64,000 nucleotides of DNA from Neodiprion pinetum (GCF_021155775.2 NC_060236.1:14766019-14830018), one strand, 5' to 3'; numbered from the stretch's first letter, positions 50,168 to 63,185 are shown. Numbers and translations: made by a program. The notes: generated by a model not told the origin, from the letters alone.

Positions 50168-53100
50168 CTACGGCCTCTGAACGACTGCGGGACGACGCGC
50201 ATTGCCTTTTGCTCGACTGTGACCCTGCCTCACACGAGTCCACACGACCTCTGATCGACTGCAAGAGGCCCTCCAACGCCTCCTGCTCCACTTTAACGAT
50301 GCTCGTGTGAAGACCACATTGCCACCGATCGACACCGGCACGACGCGCATTGCCTTTTGCTCGACTGTGACCGTGCTGAACACGAGTCCCTACTGCCTCC
50401 GATTGACTCTGGGACGACGCGCATTGCCTTTTGCTCGACTGTGACCGTGCCCAACCCGTGTCCTTACAGCCTCAGATCGACTGCGGGACGCCCTCCAGCG
50501 CCTCCCGCACCACTCTAGCGATGCTCATGTCGAGTCCCCACAGCCACCGATCGACTCTGGGACGACGCGCATCGCCTTTCGCTCGACTGTGACCGTACCA
50601 AACACGAGTCCCCGCTGCCTCTGATCAACTCTGGGACGACGCGCATTGCCTTTTGCTCGACTGTGACCATGCCTAGCACGAGTCCCTACTGCCTCCGATC
50701 GACTCAGGGACGACGCGCTCGCCTCCTGCTCGACTGTGATTGTCCCTAACACAAGTCCTTACTGCCTCCGATCGACTCAGAGACGACGCGCATTGCCTTT
50801 TGCTCGACTGAGACCTTGCCTAACACGAGTCCCCGCTGCCTCCGATCGACTCTGGAACGACGCGCATTGCCTTTTGCTCGACTGTGACCCTGCCTAACAC
50901 GAGTCCACACGACCACTGATCGACTGCAAGAGGCCCTCCAACGCCTCCTGCTCCACTTTAACGATGCTCGTGTGAAGTCCACATTGCCACCGAACGACTC
51001 TGGGACAACGCGCATTGCCTTCTGTCGACCGAGGGACGCCCTTCAGCGCCTCCTGCACCACTCTAGCAATGCTCATGTCGAGTCCCCACCGCCGCCGATC
51101 GACTCTGGGACGACGCGCATCGCCTTTCGCTCGATTGTGACCGTGCCAAACTCGTGTCCTCACGTCCTCAGATCGACTGCGGGACAAACTCCAACGCCTT
51201 CTGCTCCACTTTAGCGATGCTCATGTCGAGTCCCCACTCCCACTAATCGACTCTGGGACGACGCGCATCGCCTTTTGCTCGACTGTTACTGTGCCAAACA
51301 CGAGTCCTCACGACCTCATATCAACTGCGGGACACTCTCCAACGCCTCCAGCTCTACTCTGACGATGCTCGTGTCAAGACCACATTGCCACCGATCGACA
51401 CCGGCACGACGCGCATTGCCTTTTGCTCGACTGTGACCGTGCTGAACACGAGTCCCTACTGCCTCCGATCGACTCAGGGACGACGCGCTCGCCTTCTGCT
51501 CGACCGTGACCGTCCCTAACACTAGTTCTCACTGCCTCTGATCGACTCATGGACGACGCGCTTAGCCTTTTGCTCGACTGTGACCTTGCCTAACACGAGT
51601 CCTCACTGCTTCCGATCAACTCCGGGACGACGCGCATTGCCTTTTGCTCGACTGTGACCGTGCCCAACCCGTGTCCTTACAGCCTCAGATCGACTGCGGG
51701 ACGCCCTCCAGCGCCTCCCGCACCACTCTAGCGATGCTCATGTCGAGTCCCCACAGCCACCGATCGACTCTGGGACGACGCGCATCGCCTTTCGCTCGAC
51801 TGTGACCGTACCAAACACGAGTCCCCGCTGCCTCTGATCAACTCTGGCACGACGCGCATTGCCTTTTGCTCGACTGTGACCATGCCTAGCACGAGTCCCT
51901 ACTGCCTCCGATCGACTCAGGGACGACGCGCTCGCCTTCTGCTCGACCGTGACCGTCCCTAACACTAGTTTTCACTGCCTCTGATCGACTCGGAGACGAC
52001 GCGCATTGCCTTTTGCTCGACTGTGACCTTGCCTAACACGAGTCCCCACTGCCTCCGATTGACTCTGGGACGACGCGCATTGCCTTTTGCTCGACTGTGA
52101 CCGTGCCCAACCCGTGTCCTTACAGCCTCAGATCGACTGCGGGACGCCCTCCAGCGCCTCCCGCACCACTCTAGCGATGCTCATGTCGAGTCCCCACAGC
52201 CACCGATCGACTCTGGGACGACGCGCATCGCCTTTCGCTCGACCGTGACCGTACCAAACACGAGTCCCCGCTGCCTCTGATCAACTCTGGGACGACGCGC
52301 ATTGCCTTTTGCTCGACTGTGACCATGCCTAGCACGAGTCCCTACTGCCTCCGATTGACTCTGTGACGACGCGCATTGCCTTCTCCTCGACTGTGACCGT
52401 GCCTAACACGTGTTTCTACGGCCTCTGAACGACTGCGGGACGACGCGCTTTGCCTTTTGCTCGACCGTGACCGTGCCCAACACGTGTCCCCACTGCATCC
52501 GATCGACTCTAGAACGATGCGCATTGCCTTTTGCTCGACTGTGACCATGCCTTACACGGGTCCTCACTGCCACTGATTGACTTCAAGAGGTCATTCAACG
52601 CCTCCTGCTCCATTCTGACGATGCTCGTGTCAAGTCCACGTTGCCACCGATCGACTTTGGGACGACGCGCATTGCCTTCTCCTCGACTGTGACCGTGCCC
52701 AACACGTGTCCCCACCGCCTTCGATCGACTCTGAAACGACGCGCATTGCCTTTTGCTCGACTGTGACCGAACCAAACACGTGTCCTCACGACCTCAGATC
52801 AACTGCGGGACACCCACCGACTCCTCCTGCTTCATTCCAACGATGCTTATGTAGAGTCCCCACTGCCGACGATTGACTCTGGGACGACGCGCATTGCCTT
52901 TTGCTCGACCGTGACCATGCCTAGCACGAGTCCCAACTGCCTCCGATTGACTCTGTGACGACGCGCATTGCCTTCTCCTCGACTGTGACCGTGCCTAACA
53001 CGTGTTTCTACGGCCTCTGAACGACTGCGGGACGACGCGCTTTGCCTTTTGCTCGACCGTGACCGTGCCCAACACGTGTCCCCACTGCATCCCATCGACT

Positions 53101-54475
53101 CTAGAACGATGCGCATTGCCTTTTGCTCGACTGTGACCATGCCTTACACGGGTCCTCACTGCCACTGATTGACTTCAAGAGGTCATTCAACGCCTCCTGC
53201 TCCATTCTGACGATGCTCGTGTCAAGTCCACGTTGCCACCGATCGACTTTGGGACGACGCGCATTGCCTTCTCCTCGACTGTGACCGTGCCCAACACGTG
53301 TCCCCACTGCCTTCGATCGACTCTGAAACGACGCGCATTGCCTTTTGCTCGACTGTGACCGAACCAAACACGTGTCCTCACAACCTCAGATCAACTGCGG
53401 GACACCCACCGACGCCTCCTGCTTCATTCCAACGATGCTTATGTCGAGTCCCCACAGCCGACGATTGACTCTGGGACGTCGCGCATTGCCTTTTGCTCGA
53501 CCGTGACCATGCCTAGCACGAGTCCCTACTGCCTCCGATTGACTCTGTGACGACGCGCATTGCCTTCTCCTCGACTGTGACCGTGCCTAACACGTGTTTC
53601 TACGGCCTCTGAACGACTGCGGGACGACGCGCATTGCCTTTTGCTCGACTGTGACCCTGCCTCACACGAGTCCACACGACCTCTGATCGACTGCAAGAGG
53701 CCCTCCAACGCCTCCAGCTCCACTTTAACGATGCTCGTGTGAAGACCACATTGCCACCGATCGACACCGGCACGACGCGCATTGCCCTTGCTCGACTGTG
53801 ACCGTGCTGAACACGAGTCCCTACTGCCTCCGATTGACTCTGGGACGACGCGCATTGCCTTTTGCTCGACTGTGACCGTGCCCAACCCGTGTCCTTACAG
53901 CCTCAGATCGACTGCGGGACGCCCTCCAGCGCCTCCCGCACCACTCTAGCGATGCTCATGTCGAGTCCCCACAGCCACCGATCGACTCTGGGACGACGCG
54001 CATCGCCTTTCGCTCGACTGTGACCGTACCAAACACGAGTCCCCGCTGCCTCTGATCAACTCTGGGACGACGCGCATTGCCTTTTGCTCGACTGTGACCA
54101 TGGCCTAGCACGAGTCCCTACTGCCTCCGATCGACTCAGGGACGACGCGCTCGCCTTCTGCTCGACCGTGACCGTCCCTAACACTAGTTCTCACTGCCTC
54201 TGATCGACTCGGAGACGACGCGCATTGCCTTTTGCTCGACTGTGACCATGCCTAGCACGAGTCCCTACTGCCTCCGATTGACTCTGTGACGACGCGCATT
54301 GCCTTCTCCTCGACTGTGACCGTGCCTAACACGTGTTTCTACGGCCTCTGAACGACTGCGGGACGACGCGCTTTGCCTTTTGCTCGACCGTGACCGTGCC
54401 CAACACGTGTCCCCACTGCATCCGATCGACTCTAGAACGATGCGCATTGCCTTTTGCTCGACTGTGACCATGCCT
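49713..54475 (+). repeat. 4763-bp super-unit, copy 2
   Basis: I found no difference from copy 1 at any of the dozen or so places compared. Elsewhere in the window copies differ at roughly one site per few hundred bases. This is either a very recent duplication or an assembly duplication. Confidence 0.88.
50168..53599 (+). repeat. 3432-bp higher-order unit inside super-unit copy 2
   Basis: Landmark 50168 recurs at 53600. It is the partner of 45405-48836 at offset 4763. A truncated A unit is at 51024. Confidence 0.83.
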
Positions 54476-56480
54476 TACACGGGTCCTCACTGCCACTGAT
54501 TGACTTCAAGAGGTCATTCAACGCCTCCTGCTCCATTCTGACGATGCTCGTGTCAAGTCCACGTTGCCACCGATCGACTTCGGGACGACGCGCATTGCCT
54601 TCTCCTCGACTGTGACCGTGCCCAACACGTGTCCCCACTGCCTTCGATCGACTCTGAAACGACGCGCATTGCCTTTTGCTCGACTGTGACCGAACCAAAC
54701 ACGTGTCCTCACGACCTCAGATCAACTGCGGGACACCCACCGACGCCTCCAGCTTCATTCCAACGATGCTTATGTCGAGTCCCCACAGCCGACGATTGAC
54801 TCTGGGACGACGCGCATTGCCTTTTGCTCGACCGTGACCATGCCTAGCACGAGTCCCTACTGCCTCCGATTGACTCTGTGACGACGCGCATTGCCTTCTC
54901 CTCGACTGTGACCGTGCCCAACACGTGTCCCCACTGCCTTCGATCGACTCTGAAACGACGCGCATTGCCTTTTGCTCGACTGTGACCGAACCAAACACGT
55001 GTCCTCACGACCTCAGATCAACTGCGGGACACCCACCGACGCCTCCTGCTTCATTCCAACGATGCTTATGTCGAGTCCCCACAGCCGACGATTGACTCTG
55101 GGACGACGCGCATTGCCTTCTGCTCGACTGTGTCCGTGCTTCACACGAGTCCCCACTGCCACCGATCAACTCTGGGACTACGCGCGTTGCCTTTTGCTCG
55201 ACTGTGACCGTGCGTCACACGAGTCCCTACTGCCACCGATCAACTCTAGGACTACGCGCAATGCCTTTTGCTTGACTGTTACCGTGCCAAACCCGTGTCC
55301 TTACGGCCTCAGATGGACTGCGGGACGCCCTCCAGCGCCTCCTGCACCACTCTAAAATGCTCATGTCGAGTCCCCACAGCCACCGATCGACTCTGGGACG
55401 ACGCGCATTGCCTTTTGCTCGACTGTGACCTTGCCTAACACGTGTCCAAACGCCCTCTGATCGACCGAGAGACGCCCTCCAGCGCCCCTTGCACCACTCT
55501 AACGATGCTTGTGTCGTGTTCTCACAGCTACCAATCGACTCCGGCACGACGCGCATTGCCTTTTGCTCGACTGTGACCGTGCGTCACACGAGTCCCCACT
55601 GCCACCGATCAACTCTGGGACTACGCGCGTTGCCTTTTGCTCGACTGTGACCGTGCGTCACACGAGTCCCCACTGCCACCGATCAACTCTAGGACTACGC
55701 GCAATGCCTTTTGCTTGACTGTTACCGTGCCAAACCCGTGTCCTTACGGCCTCAGAACGACTGCGGGACGCCCTCCAGCGCCTCCTGCACCACTCTAGCA
55801 ATGCTCATGTCGAGTCCCCACAGCCACCGATCGACTCTGGGACGACGCGCATCGCCTTTTGCTCGACCGTGACCGCGCCTCACACGCGTCACCACGGCCT
55901 TAGATCGACTGCGGGACACCCTCCAACGCCTCCTGCTTTACACTGACGATGCTCGTGTTCTATCCCTACTGCCACCGATCGACTCAGGGACGACGCGCAT
56001 TGCCTTTTGCTCGACTGTGACCGTGCCTAACTCGTGTCCCTGCGGCCTCAGATCGACTGCGGGTCGCCCTCCAGCGCCACCTGCTCCGCTTTAGCGATGC
56101 TCATGTCGAGTCCCCACTCCCACCAATCGACTCTGGGACGACGCGCATTGCCTTTTGCTCAATTGTGACCGTGCTAAACACGTGTCCCCATGACCTCAGA
56201 TCGACTACGGGATACCCTTCAGCGCCTCCTGCTCCGCTATAGCGATGCTCATGTCGAGTTCCCACTCCCACCAATCGACTCTGGGACGACGCGCATCGCC
56301 TTTTGCTCGACTGTTACTGTGCCAAACACAAGTCCTCACGACCTCATATCAACTGCGGGACACTCTCCAACGCTTTCAGCTCTACTCTGACGATGCTTGT
56401 GTCAAGACCACATTGCCATTGATCGACACTGGCAGGACGCGCATTGCCTTTTGCTCGACTGTGACCGTGCTGAACACGAG
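54270..56480 (+). repeat. 2.2-kb segment, copy 1 (offset 3920)
   Basis: Recurs 3920 bp downstream (54972 to 58892, 55227 to 59147, 55509 to 59429, 56190 to 60110). It contains distinctive A variants ending GGGACTACGCGCGTTGCC and GGACTACGCGCAATGCC, and the shortened B with CACTCTAAAATGCTCATG. The copies differ near the right edge (CCATTGATCGACACTGG here, CCATCGATCGACACCGG in copy 2). Confidence 0.85.
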
Positions 56481-58189
56481 TCCCTACTGCCTCCGATCGA
56501 CTCTGGGACGACGCGCATTGCCATTTGCTCGTCTGTGACCGTGCCAAACACGAGTCCCTGCTGCCTCTGATCAACTCTGGGACGACGCGCATTGCCTTTT
56601 GCTCGACCGTGACTATGCCTAGCACGAGTCCCTACTGCCTCCGATTGACTCTGTGACGACGCGCATTGCCTTCTCCTCGACTGTGACCGTGCCTAACACG
56701 TGTTTCTACGGCCTCTGAACGACTGCGTGACGACGCGCATTGCCTTTTGCTTGACCGAGACCGTGCCCAACACGTGTCCCCACTGCCTCCGATCGACTCT
56801 AGAACGACGCGCATTGCCTTTTGCTCGACTGTGACCATGCCTTACACGGGTCCTCACTGCCACTGATTGACTTCAAGAGGTCATTCAACGCCTCCTGCTC
56901 CATTCTGACGATGCTCGTGTCAAGTCCACGTTGCCACCGATCGACTCTGGGACGACGCGCATTGCCTTCTCCTCGACTGTGACCGTGCCTAACACGTGTT
57001 TTTACGGCCTTTGATCGACTCTAAAACGACGCGCATTGCCTTTCGCTCGACTGTGACCGTGCCCAACACGTGTCCCCACTGCCTTCGATCGACTCTGAAA
57101 CGACGCGCATTGCCTTTTGCTCGACTGTAACCGAACCGAACACGTGTCCTCACGACCTCAGATCAACTGCGGGACACCCACCGACGCCTCCTGCTTCATT
57201 CCAACGATGCTTATGTCGAGTCCCCACAGCCGACGATCGACTCTGGGACGACGCGCATTGCCTTTTGCTCGACCGTGACCGTGCCTCACACGCGTCACCA
57301 CGGCCTCAGATCGACTGCGGGACACCCTCCAACGCCTTCTGCTTCACACTAACGATGCTCGTGTTCTGTCGCTACTGCCACTGATCGACTCTGAGACGAC
57401 GCGCATTGCCTTCTGCTCGACTGTGACCGTGCCCAACACGAGTCCCCACAGCCACTGATCAACTCTAGGACGACGCGCATTGCCTTTTGCTCGACCGTGA
57501 CCGTGCCTCACACGCGTCACCACGGCGTCAGATCGACTGCGGGACACCCTCCTTCGCCTCCTGCTTTACTTTAACGATGGCGATGTCCAGTCCCTACTGC
57601 CTCCGATCGACTCGGAGACGACGCGCATTGCCTTTTGCTCGACTGTGACCTTGCCTAACACGAGTCCCCACTGCCTCCGATTGACTCTGGGACGACGCGC
57701 ATTGCCTTTTGCTCGTCTGTGACCGTGCCCAACACCTCTCCCTACGGCCTCTGACCCACTGCGATGCGCCCTCCAGCGTCCCTTGCTTCACTCTAACGAT
57801 ACTCGTGTCGTGTTCTCACAGCTACCAATCGACTCCGGCACGACGCGCATTGCCTTTTGCTCGACTGTGACCGTGCGCCACACGAGTCCCCACTGCCACC
57901 GATCAACTCTAGGACTACGCGCAATGCCTTTCGCTTGACTGTTACCGTGCCAAACCCGTGTCCTTACGGCCTCAGATCGACTGCGGGACGCCCTCCAGCG
58001 CCTCCTGCACCACTCTAGCAATGCTCATGTCGAGTCCCCACAGCCACCGATCGACTCTGGGACAACGCGCATTGCCTTCTGCTCGACCGTGACCGTGCTG
58101 AACACGAGTCCCTACTGCCTCCGATCGACTCGGGGACGACGCGCTCCCCTTCTGCTCGACTGTGACCGTCCCTAACGCAAGTCCTCACT
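56481..58189 (+). repeat. Interval between the 3920-bp-spaced copies
   Basis: Forward A/B monomers with no unique sequence. It includes a stretch like 7.2-7.9 kb (56.63-57.35 kb) and a divergent B starting GACCCACTGCGATGCGCCC at about 57753, whose relative is at about 61305. From about 57.86 kb it matches the right end of the window at offset 5553. Confidence 0.8.
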
Positions 58190-60400
58190 GCCTCCGATTG
58201 ACTCTGTGACGACGCGCATTGCCTTCTCCTCGACTGTGACCGTGCCTAACACGTGTTTCTACGGCCTCTGAACGACTGCGGGACGACGCGCTTTGCCTTT
58301 TGCTCGACCGTGACCGTGCCCAACACGTGTCCCCACTGCATCCGATCGACTCTAGAACGATGCGCATTGCCTTTTGCTCGACTGTGACCATGCCTTACAC
58401 GGGTCCTCACTGCCACTGATTGACTTCAAGAGGTCATTCAACGCCTCCTGCTCCATTCTGACGATGCTCGTGTCAAGTCCACGTTGCCACCGATCGACTT
58501 CGGGACGACGCGCATTGCCTTCTCCTCGACTGTGACCGTGCCCAACACGTGTCCCCACTGCCTTCGATCGACTCTGAAACGACGCGCATTGCCTTTTGCT
58601 CGACTGTGACCGAACCAAACACGTGTCCTCACGACCTCAGATCAACTGCGGGACACCCACCGACGCCTCCAGCTTCATTCCAACGATGCTTATGTCGAGT
58701 CCCCACAGCCGACGATTGACTCTGGGACGACGCGCATTGCCTTTTGCTCGACCGTGACCATGCCTAGCACGAGTCCCTACTGCCTCCGATTGACTCTGTG
58801 ACGACGCGCATTGCCTTCTCCTCGACTGTGACCGTGCCCAACACGTGTCCCCACTGCCTTCGATCGACTCTGAAACGACGCGCATTGCCTTTTGCTCGAC
58901 TGTGACCGAACCAAACACGTGTCCTCACGACCTCAGATCAACTGCGGGACACCCACCGACGCCTCCTGCTTCATTCCAACGATGCTTATGTCGAGTCCCC
59001 ACAGCCGACGATTGACTCTGGGACGACGCGCATTGCCTTCTGCTCGACTGTGTCCGTGCTTCACACGAGTCCCCACTGCCACCGATCAACTCTGGGACTA
59101 CGCGCGTTGCCTTTTGCTCGACTGTGACCGTGCGTCACACGAGTCCCTACTGCCACCGATCAACTCTAGGACTACGCGCAATGCCTTTTGCTTGACTGTT
59201 ACCGTGCCAAACCCGTGTCCTTACGGCCTCAGATGGACTGCGGGACGCCCTCCAGCGCCTCCTGCACCACTCTAAAATGCTCATGTCGAGTCCCCACAGC
59301 CACCGATCGACTCTGGGACGACGCGCATTGCCTTTTGCTCGACTGTGACCTTGCCTAACACGTGTCCAAACGCCCTCTGATCGACCGAGAGACGCCCTCC
59401 AGCGCCCCTTGCACCACTCTAACGATGCTTGTGTCGTGTTCTCACAGCTACCAATCGACTCCGGCACGACGCGCATTGCCTTTTGCTCGACTGTGACCGT
59501 GCGTCACACGAGTCCCCACTGCCACCGATCAACTCTGGGACTACGCGCGTTGCCTTTTGCTCGACTGTGACCGTGCGTCACACGAGTCCCCACTGCCACC
59601 GATCAACTCTAGGACTACGCGCAATGCCTTTTGCTTGACTGTTACCGTGCCAAACCCGTGTCCTTACGGCCTCAGAACGACTGCGGGACGCCCTCCAGCG
59701 CCTCCTGCACCACTCTAGCAATGCTCATGTCGAGTCCCCACAGCCACCGATCGACTCTGGGACGACGCGCATCGCCTTTTGCTCGACCGTGACCGCGCCT
59801 CACACGCGTCACCACGGCCTTAGATCGACTGCGGGACACCCTCCAACGCCTCCTGCTTTACACTGACGATGCTCGTGTTCTATCCCTACTGCCACCGATC
59901 GACTCAGGGACGACGCGCATTGCCTTTTGCTCGACTGTGACCGTGCCTAACTCGTGTCCCTGCGGCCTCAGATCGACTGCGGGTCGCCCTCCAGCGCCAC
60001 CTGCTCCGCTTTAGCGATGCTCATGTCGAGTCCCCACTCCCACCAATCGACTCTGGGACGACGCGCATTGCCTTTTGCTCAATTGTGACCGTGCTAAACA
60101 CGTGTCCCCATGACCTCAGATCGACTACGGGATACCCTTCAGCGCCTCCTGCTCCGCTATAGCGATGCTCATGTCGAGTTCCCACTCCCACCAATCGACT
60201 CTGGGACGACGCGCATCGCCTTTTGCTCGACTGTTACTGTGCCAAACACAAGTCCTCACGACCTCATATCAACTGCGGGACACTCTCCAACGCTTTCAGC
60301 TCTACTCTGACGATGCTTGTGTCAAGACCACATTGCCATCGATCGACACCGGCAGGACGCGCATTGCCTTTTGCTCGACTGTGACCGTGCTGAACACGAG
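58190..60400 (+). repeat. 2.2-kb segment, copy 2 (offset 3920)
   Basis: Near-identical to 54270-56480. The distance 3920 is 53 x 74 less 2. To its right the array moves within about 200 bp into the F-to-R switch at 60610. Confidence 0.85.
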
Positions 60401-60602
60401 TCCCTACTGCCTCCGATCGACTCAGGGACAACGCGCTCGCCTTCTGCTCGACTGAGACCGTCCCTAACACGAGTCCTTACTGCCTCCGATCGACTCGGAG
60501 ACGACGCGCATTGCCTTTTGCTCGAATGTGACCTTGCCGAACACGTGTCCACACAGCCTCGGATCGACTGCGGGTGACCGTCCAACGCCTCACGCTTCAT
60601 AC

Positions 60603-60622
60603 CGACGATGCACCGTCACAGT
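60603..60622. repeat. F-to-R orientation switch 8 (subtype 2)
   Basis: CGACGATGC followed by ACCGTCACAGTCGAGC, as at 32988; shared GC at 60610-60611. Confidence 0.9.
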
Positions 60623-61259
60623 CGAGCAAAAGGCGTGGCGCGACGACTCAGAGTTGATCAATGGCAACGTGAACTAGACACAAGCATCGTCAGAGTGGAG
60701 CAGAAGTCGTTGGATGGCCTCCCGCAGTCGTTCAGAGGCCGTGGGGACTTGTTTCTGCTACAGTCACGGTCCAGCAAAAGGCAATGCTCGTCGTCCTAGA
60801 GTCGATCGGCGGCTGTAGGGACTAGTGTTAAGCACGGTCACAGTCGAGCAAAAGGCAATGCGCGTCGTCCGAGAGTCGATCAGTGGCAGTAGGGACTGGA
60901 CACCAGCATCGTTAGAGTGGAGCAGGAGGCGTCGGAGGGTGTCCCGCAATCGATCTAAGGTCGTGAGGACACGTGTTTGGCACGGTCACAATTGAGCTAA
61001 ACGCAATGCGTGTCGTCTCAGAGTCGATCAGTGGCAGTAGGGACTGGACACGAGCATCGTTAAAGTGGAGCAGGAGGCGTTGGAGGGTGTCCCGCAGTCG
61101 ATCAGAGGCCGTAGGGACACGTGTTAGGCACGGTTACGGTCATGCAAAAGGCAATGCGCGTCGTCCCTGAGGTTCATTGGTGGCGGTGGGGACCCACCAC
61201 GTGCATCGTTGGAGTGGAGCGAAAGGTGGTGAAGGGCGTCCCGACGTCGATCAGAGGCC
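60611..61259 (-). repeat. Reverse satellite block R8 (649 bp)
   Basis: The shortest reverse block. Its start matches R7, and its end is the usual GGTTCATTGGTGGCGGTGG, GTCCCGACGTCGATCAGAGG sequence with several substitutions against R1-R7, including CGTCGATCAG for CGTCGTTCAG. Confidence 0.9.
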
Positions 61260-61269
61260 TTTTGCTCGA
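61250..61269. repeat. R-to-F orientation switch 8
   Basis: CGATCAGAGGCC joined to TTTTGCTCGACTG at about 61259/61260. The forward side continues TGACCGTGCCTAACACCTC, not GTGCTGAACACGAG, so the switch is the same but the flank differs. Confidence 0.9.
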
Positions 61270-61576
61270 CTGTGACCGTGCCTAACACCTCTCCCTACGG
61301 CCTCTGACCTACTGCGATGCGCTCTCCAGCGCCCCTTGCTTCACTCTAACGATACTCGTGTCGAGTCCCCACTGCCACCGATCGACTCTGAGACGACGCG
61401 CATTGCCTTTTGCTCGACTGTAACCGTGCTTAACACGAGTCCCCACAGGCTCTGATCGACTCAGGGACGACGCGCATTGCCTTTCGCTCGACTGCGCTCG
61501 TGCCTAACACGTGTCCACACAGCCTCGGATCGACTGCGGGTGGCCGTCCAACGCCTCACGCTTCATACCGACGATG
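61260..61576 (+). repeat. Forward satellite block F9 (317 bp)
   Basis: Only about four monomers between two switches, the smallest block in the window. It has the divergent B starting GACCTACTGCGATGCGC and then the standard pre-switch sequence with CTCGTGCCTAACACGTG. Confidence 0.9.
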
Positions 61577-61588
61577 CTCTGTCACAGT
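61569..61588. repeat. F-to-R orientation switch 9 (intermediate subtype)
   Basis: CGACGATGC followed by TCTGTCACAGTCGAGC; shared GC at 61576-61577. The bases are intermediate between subtype 1 (ACTGTTAGAG) and subtype 2 (ACCGTCACAG). Confidence 0.9.
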
Positions 61589-63185
61589 CGAGCAAAAGGC
61601 GTGGCGCGACGACTCAGAGTTGATCAATGTCAACGTGAACTAGATACAAGCATCGTCAGAGTGGAGCAGAAGTCGTTGGATGGCCTCCCGCAGTTGTTCA
61701 GCGGCCGTAGGGACTTGTATTTGCCACGGTCACGGCCCAGCAGAAGGCAATGCTTGTCGACCTAGAGTCGATCGGTGGCTGTAGGAACAAGTGTTGGGCA
61801 CGGTCACAGTCGAGCAAAAGGCAATGTGCGTCGTCCGAGAGTCGATCGGAGGCAGTGAGGACTCGTGTTTGCCACGGTCACGGTCAAGCATAAGGCAATG
61901 CGCGTCGTCCTATAGTCGATCGGAAGCAGTGGGGACTCTCGTTAAGCACGGGCACAGTCACGCAAAAGGCTATGCGCGTCGTGCCAGTGTCGATCGGTGG
62001 CGATGTGGTCCTTGACACGATCATCGTCAGAGTAGAGCTGGAGGCGTTAGAGGGTGTCCCGCAGTCGATATGAGGCCGCGGGGACACAAGTTAGGCACGG
62101 TCACAGTCGAGCAAAGGCAATGCGCGTCGTCCCAGAGTCGATCAGTGGCAGTAGGGACAGAACACGAGCATTCTTGAGTAAAGCAGAAGGCGTTGGAGGG
62201 TGTCCCGCAGTCGATCTGAGGCCGTGGTGACGCGTGTGAGGCACGGTCACGATCGAGCAAAAGGCAATGCGCGTCGTCCTAGACTTCATCGGTGGCTGTG
62301 GGGACTCGTGTTGGGCACGGTCACAGTCGAGCAGAAGGCAATGCGCGTCGTCCCAGAGTCGATCAGTGGCGGTAGGGACGGAACACGAGCATCGTTAGTG
62401 TAAAGCAGGAGGCGTCGGAGGGTGTCCCGCAATCGATCCGAGGTCGTGGGACACGTGTTCGGCACGATCACAATCGAGCAAAACGCAATGCGCGTCGTCT
62501 CAGAGTCGATCAGTGGCAGTAGGGACTACACACGAGCATCGTTAAAGTGGAGCAGGAGGCGTAGGAGGGTGTCCCGCAGTCGATCAGAGGCCGTAGGGAC
62601 ACGTGTTAGGCACGGTCACGGTCGAGCAAAAGGCAATGCGCGTCGTCCCTGAGTCGATAGGCGGGAGTGGGGACTCGACATGAGCATCGCTAAAGTGGAG
62701 CAGGAGGCGCTGGAGGGCGTCCCGCAGTCGATCTGAGGACGAGAGGACACGTGTTTGGCACGGTCACAATCGAGCAAAAGGCAATGCGCGTCGTTTCAGA
62801 GTCGATCGGTGGCTGTGGGGACTCGACATGAGCATCGCTAGAGTGGAGCAGGAGGCGTCGGAGGGTGTCCCGCTGTCGATCTGAGGTCGTTAAGACACGT
62901 GTTTGGCACGGTCACAATCGAGCAAAAGGCAATGCGTGACGTCCCAGAGTCGATCAGTGGCAGCAGGGACTGGACACGAGCATCGTTAGAGTGGAGCAGT
63001 AGGCGTTGGAGGGTGTCCCGCAGTCGATCAGAGGCCGTGGGGACACGTGTCAGGCACGGTCACGGTCGAGCAAAAGGCAATGCGCGTCGTCCCTAAGGTT
63101 CATTGGTGGCAGTGGGGACCCGACACGTGCATCGTTGGAGTGAAGCGGGAGGTGGTGAAGGGCGTCCCGACGTCGATCAGAGGCC
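61577..63185 (-). repeat. Reverse satellite block R9 (1609 bp)
   Basis: Reverse monomers, more diverged from the others than R1-R6 are from one another; single-base gaps occur (GAGCAAAGGCAATG at about 62108). The start is like R7/R8 and then R1, and the end is the common CATTGGTGGCAGTGGGGACC, GTCCCGACGTCGATCAGAGG. Its length equals that of R3, but its content differs, so this is coincidence. Confidence 0.9.

Larger units (their letters stand above)
34821..60610 (+). repeat. Forward satellite block F8 (25,790-bp single-orientation domain)
   Basis: Uninterrupted forward monomers. The left part resembles F7. From about 38.6 kb a separate higher-order family takes over, with periods of 3432/3285, then 4763, then 3920 bp. 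No reverse monomers were found in it. It has no unique sequence and no gene. Confidence 0.93.

Noticed and set aside
44950..54475. Calling the 4763-bp duplication an assembly error outright
   Set aside because: The copies look identical at the sites compared, but very recent satellite duplications can be identical. Read depth is needed, so it is reported as an open question.
54972..55355. 127-codon plus-strand frame duplicated at 58892-59275
   Set aside because: The two copies are part of the 3920-bp-spaced DNA duplication. The frame overlaps open frames on the other strand and has no recognisable domain.
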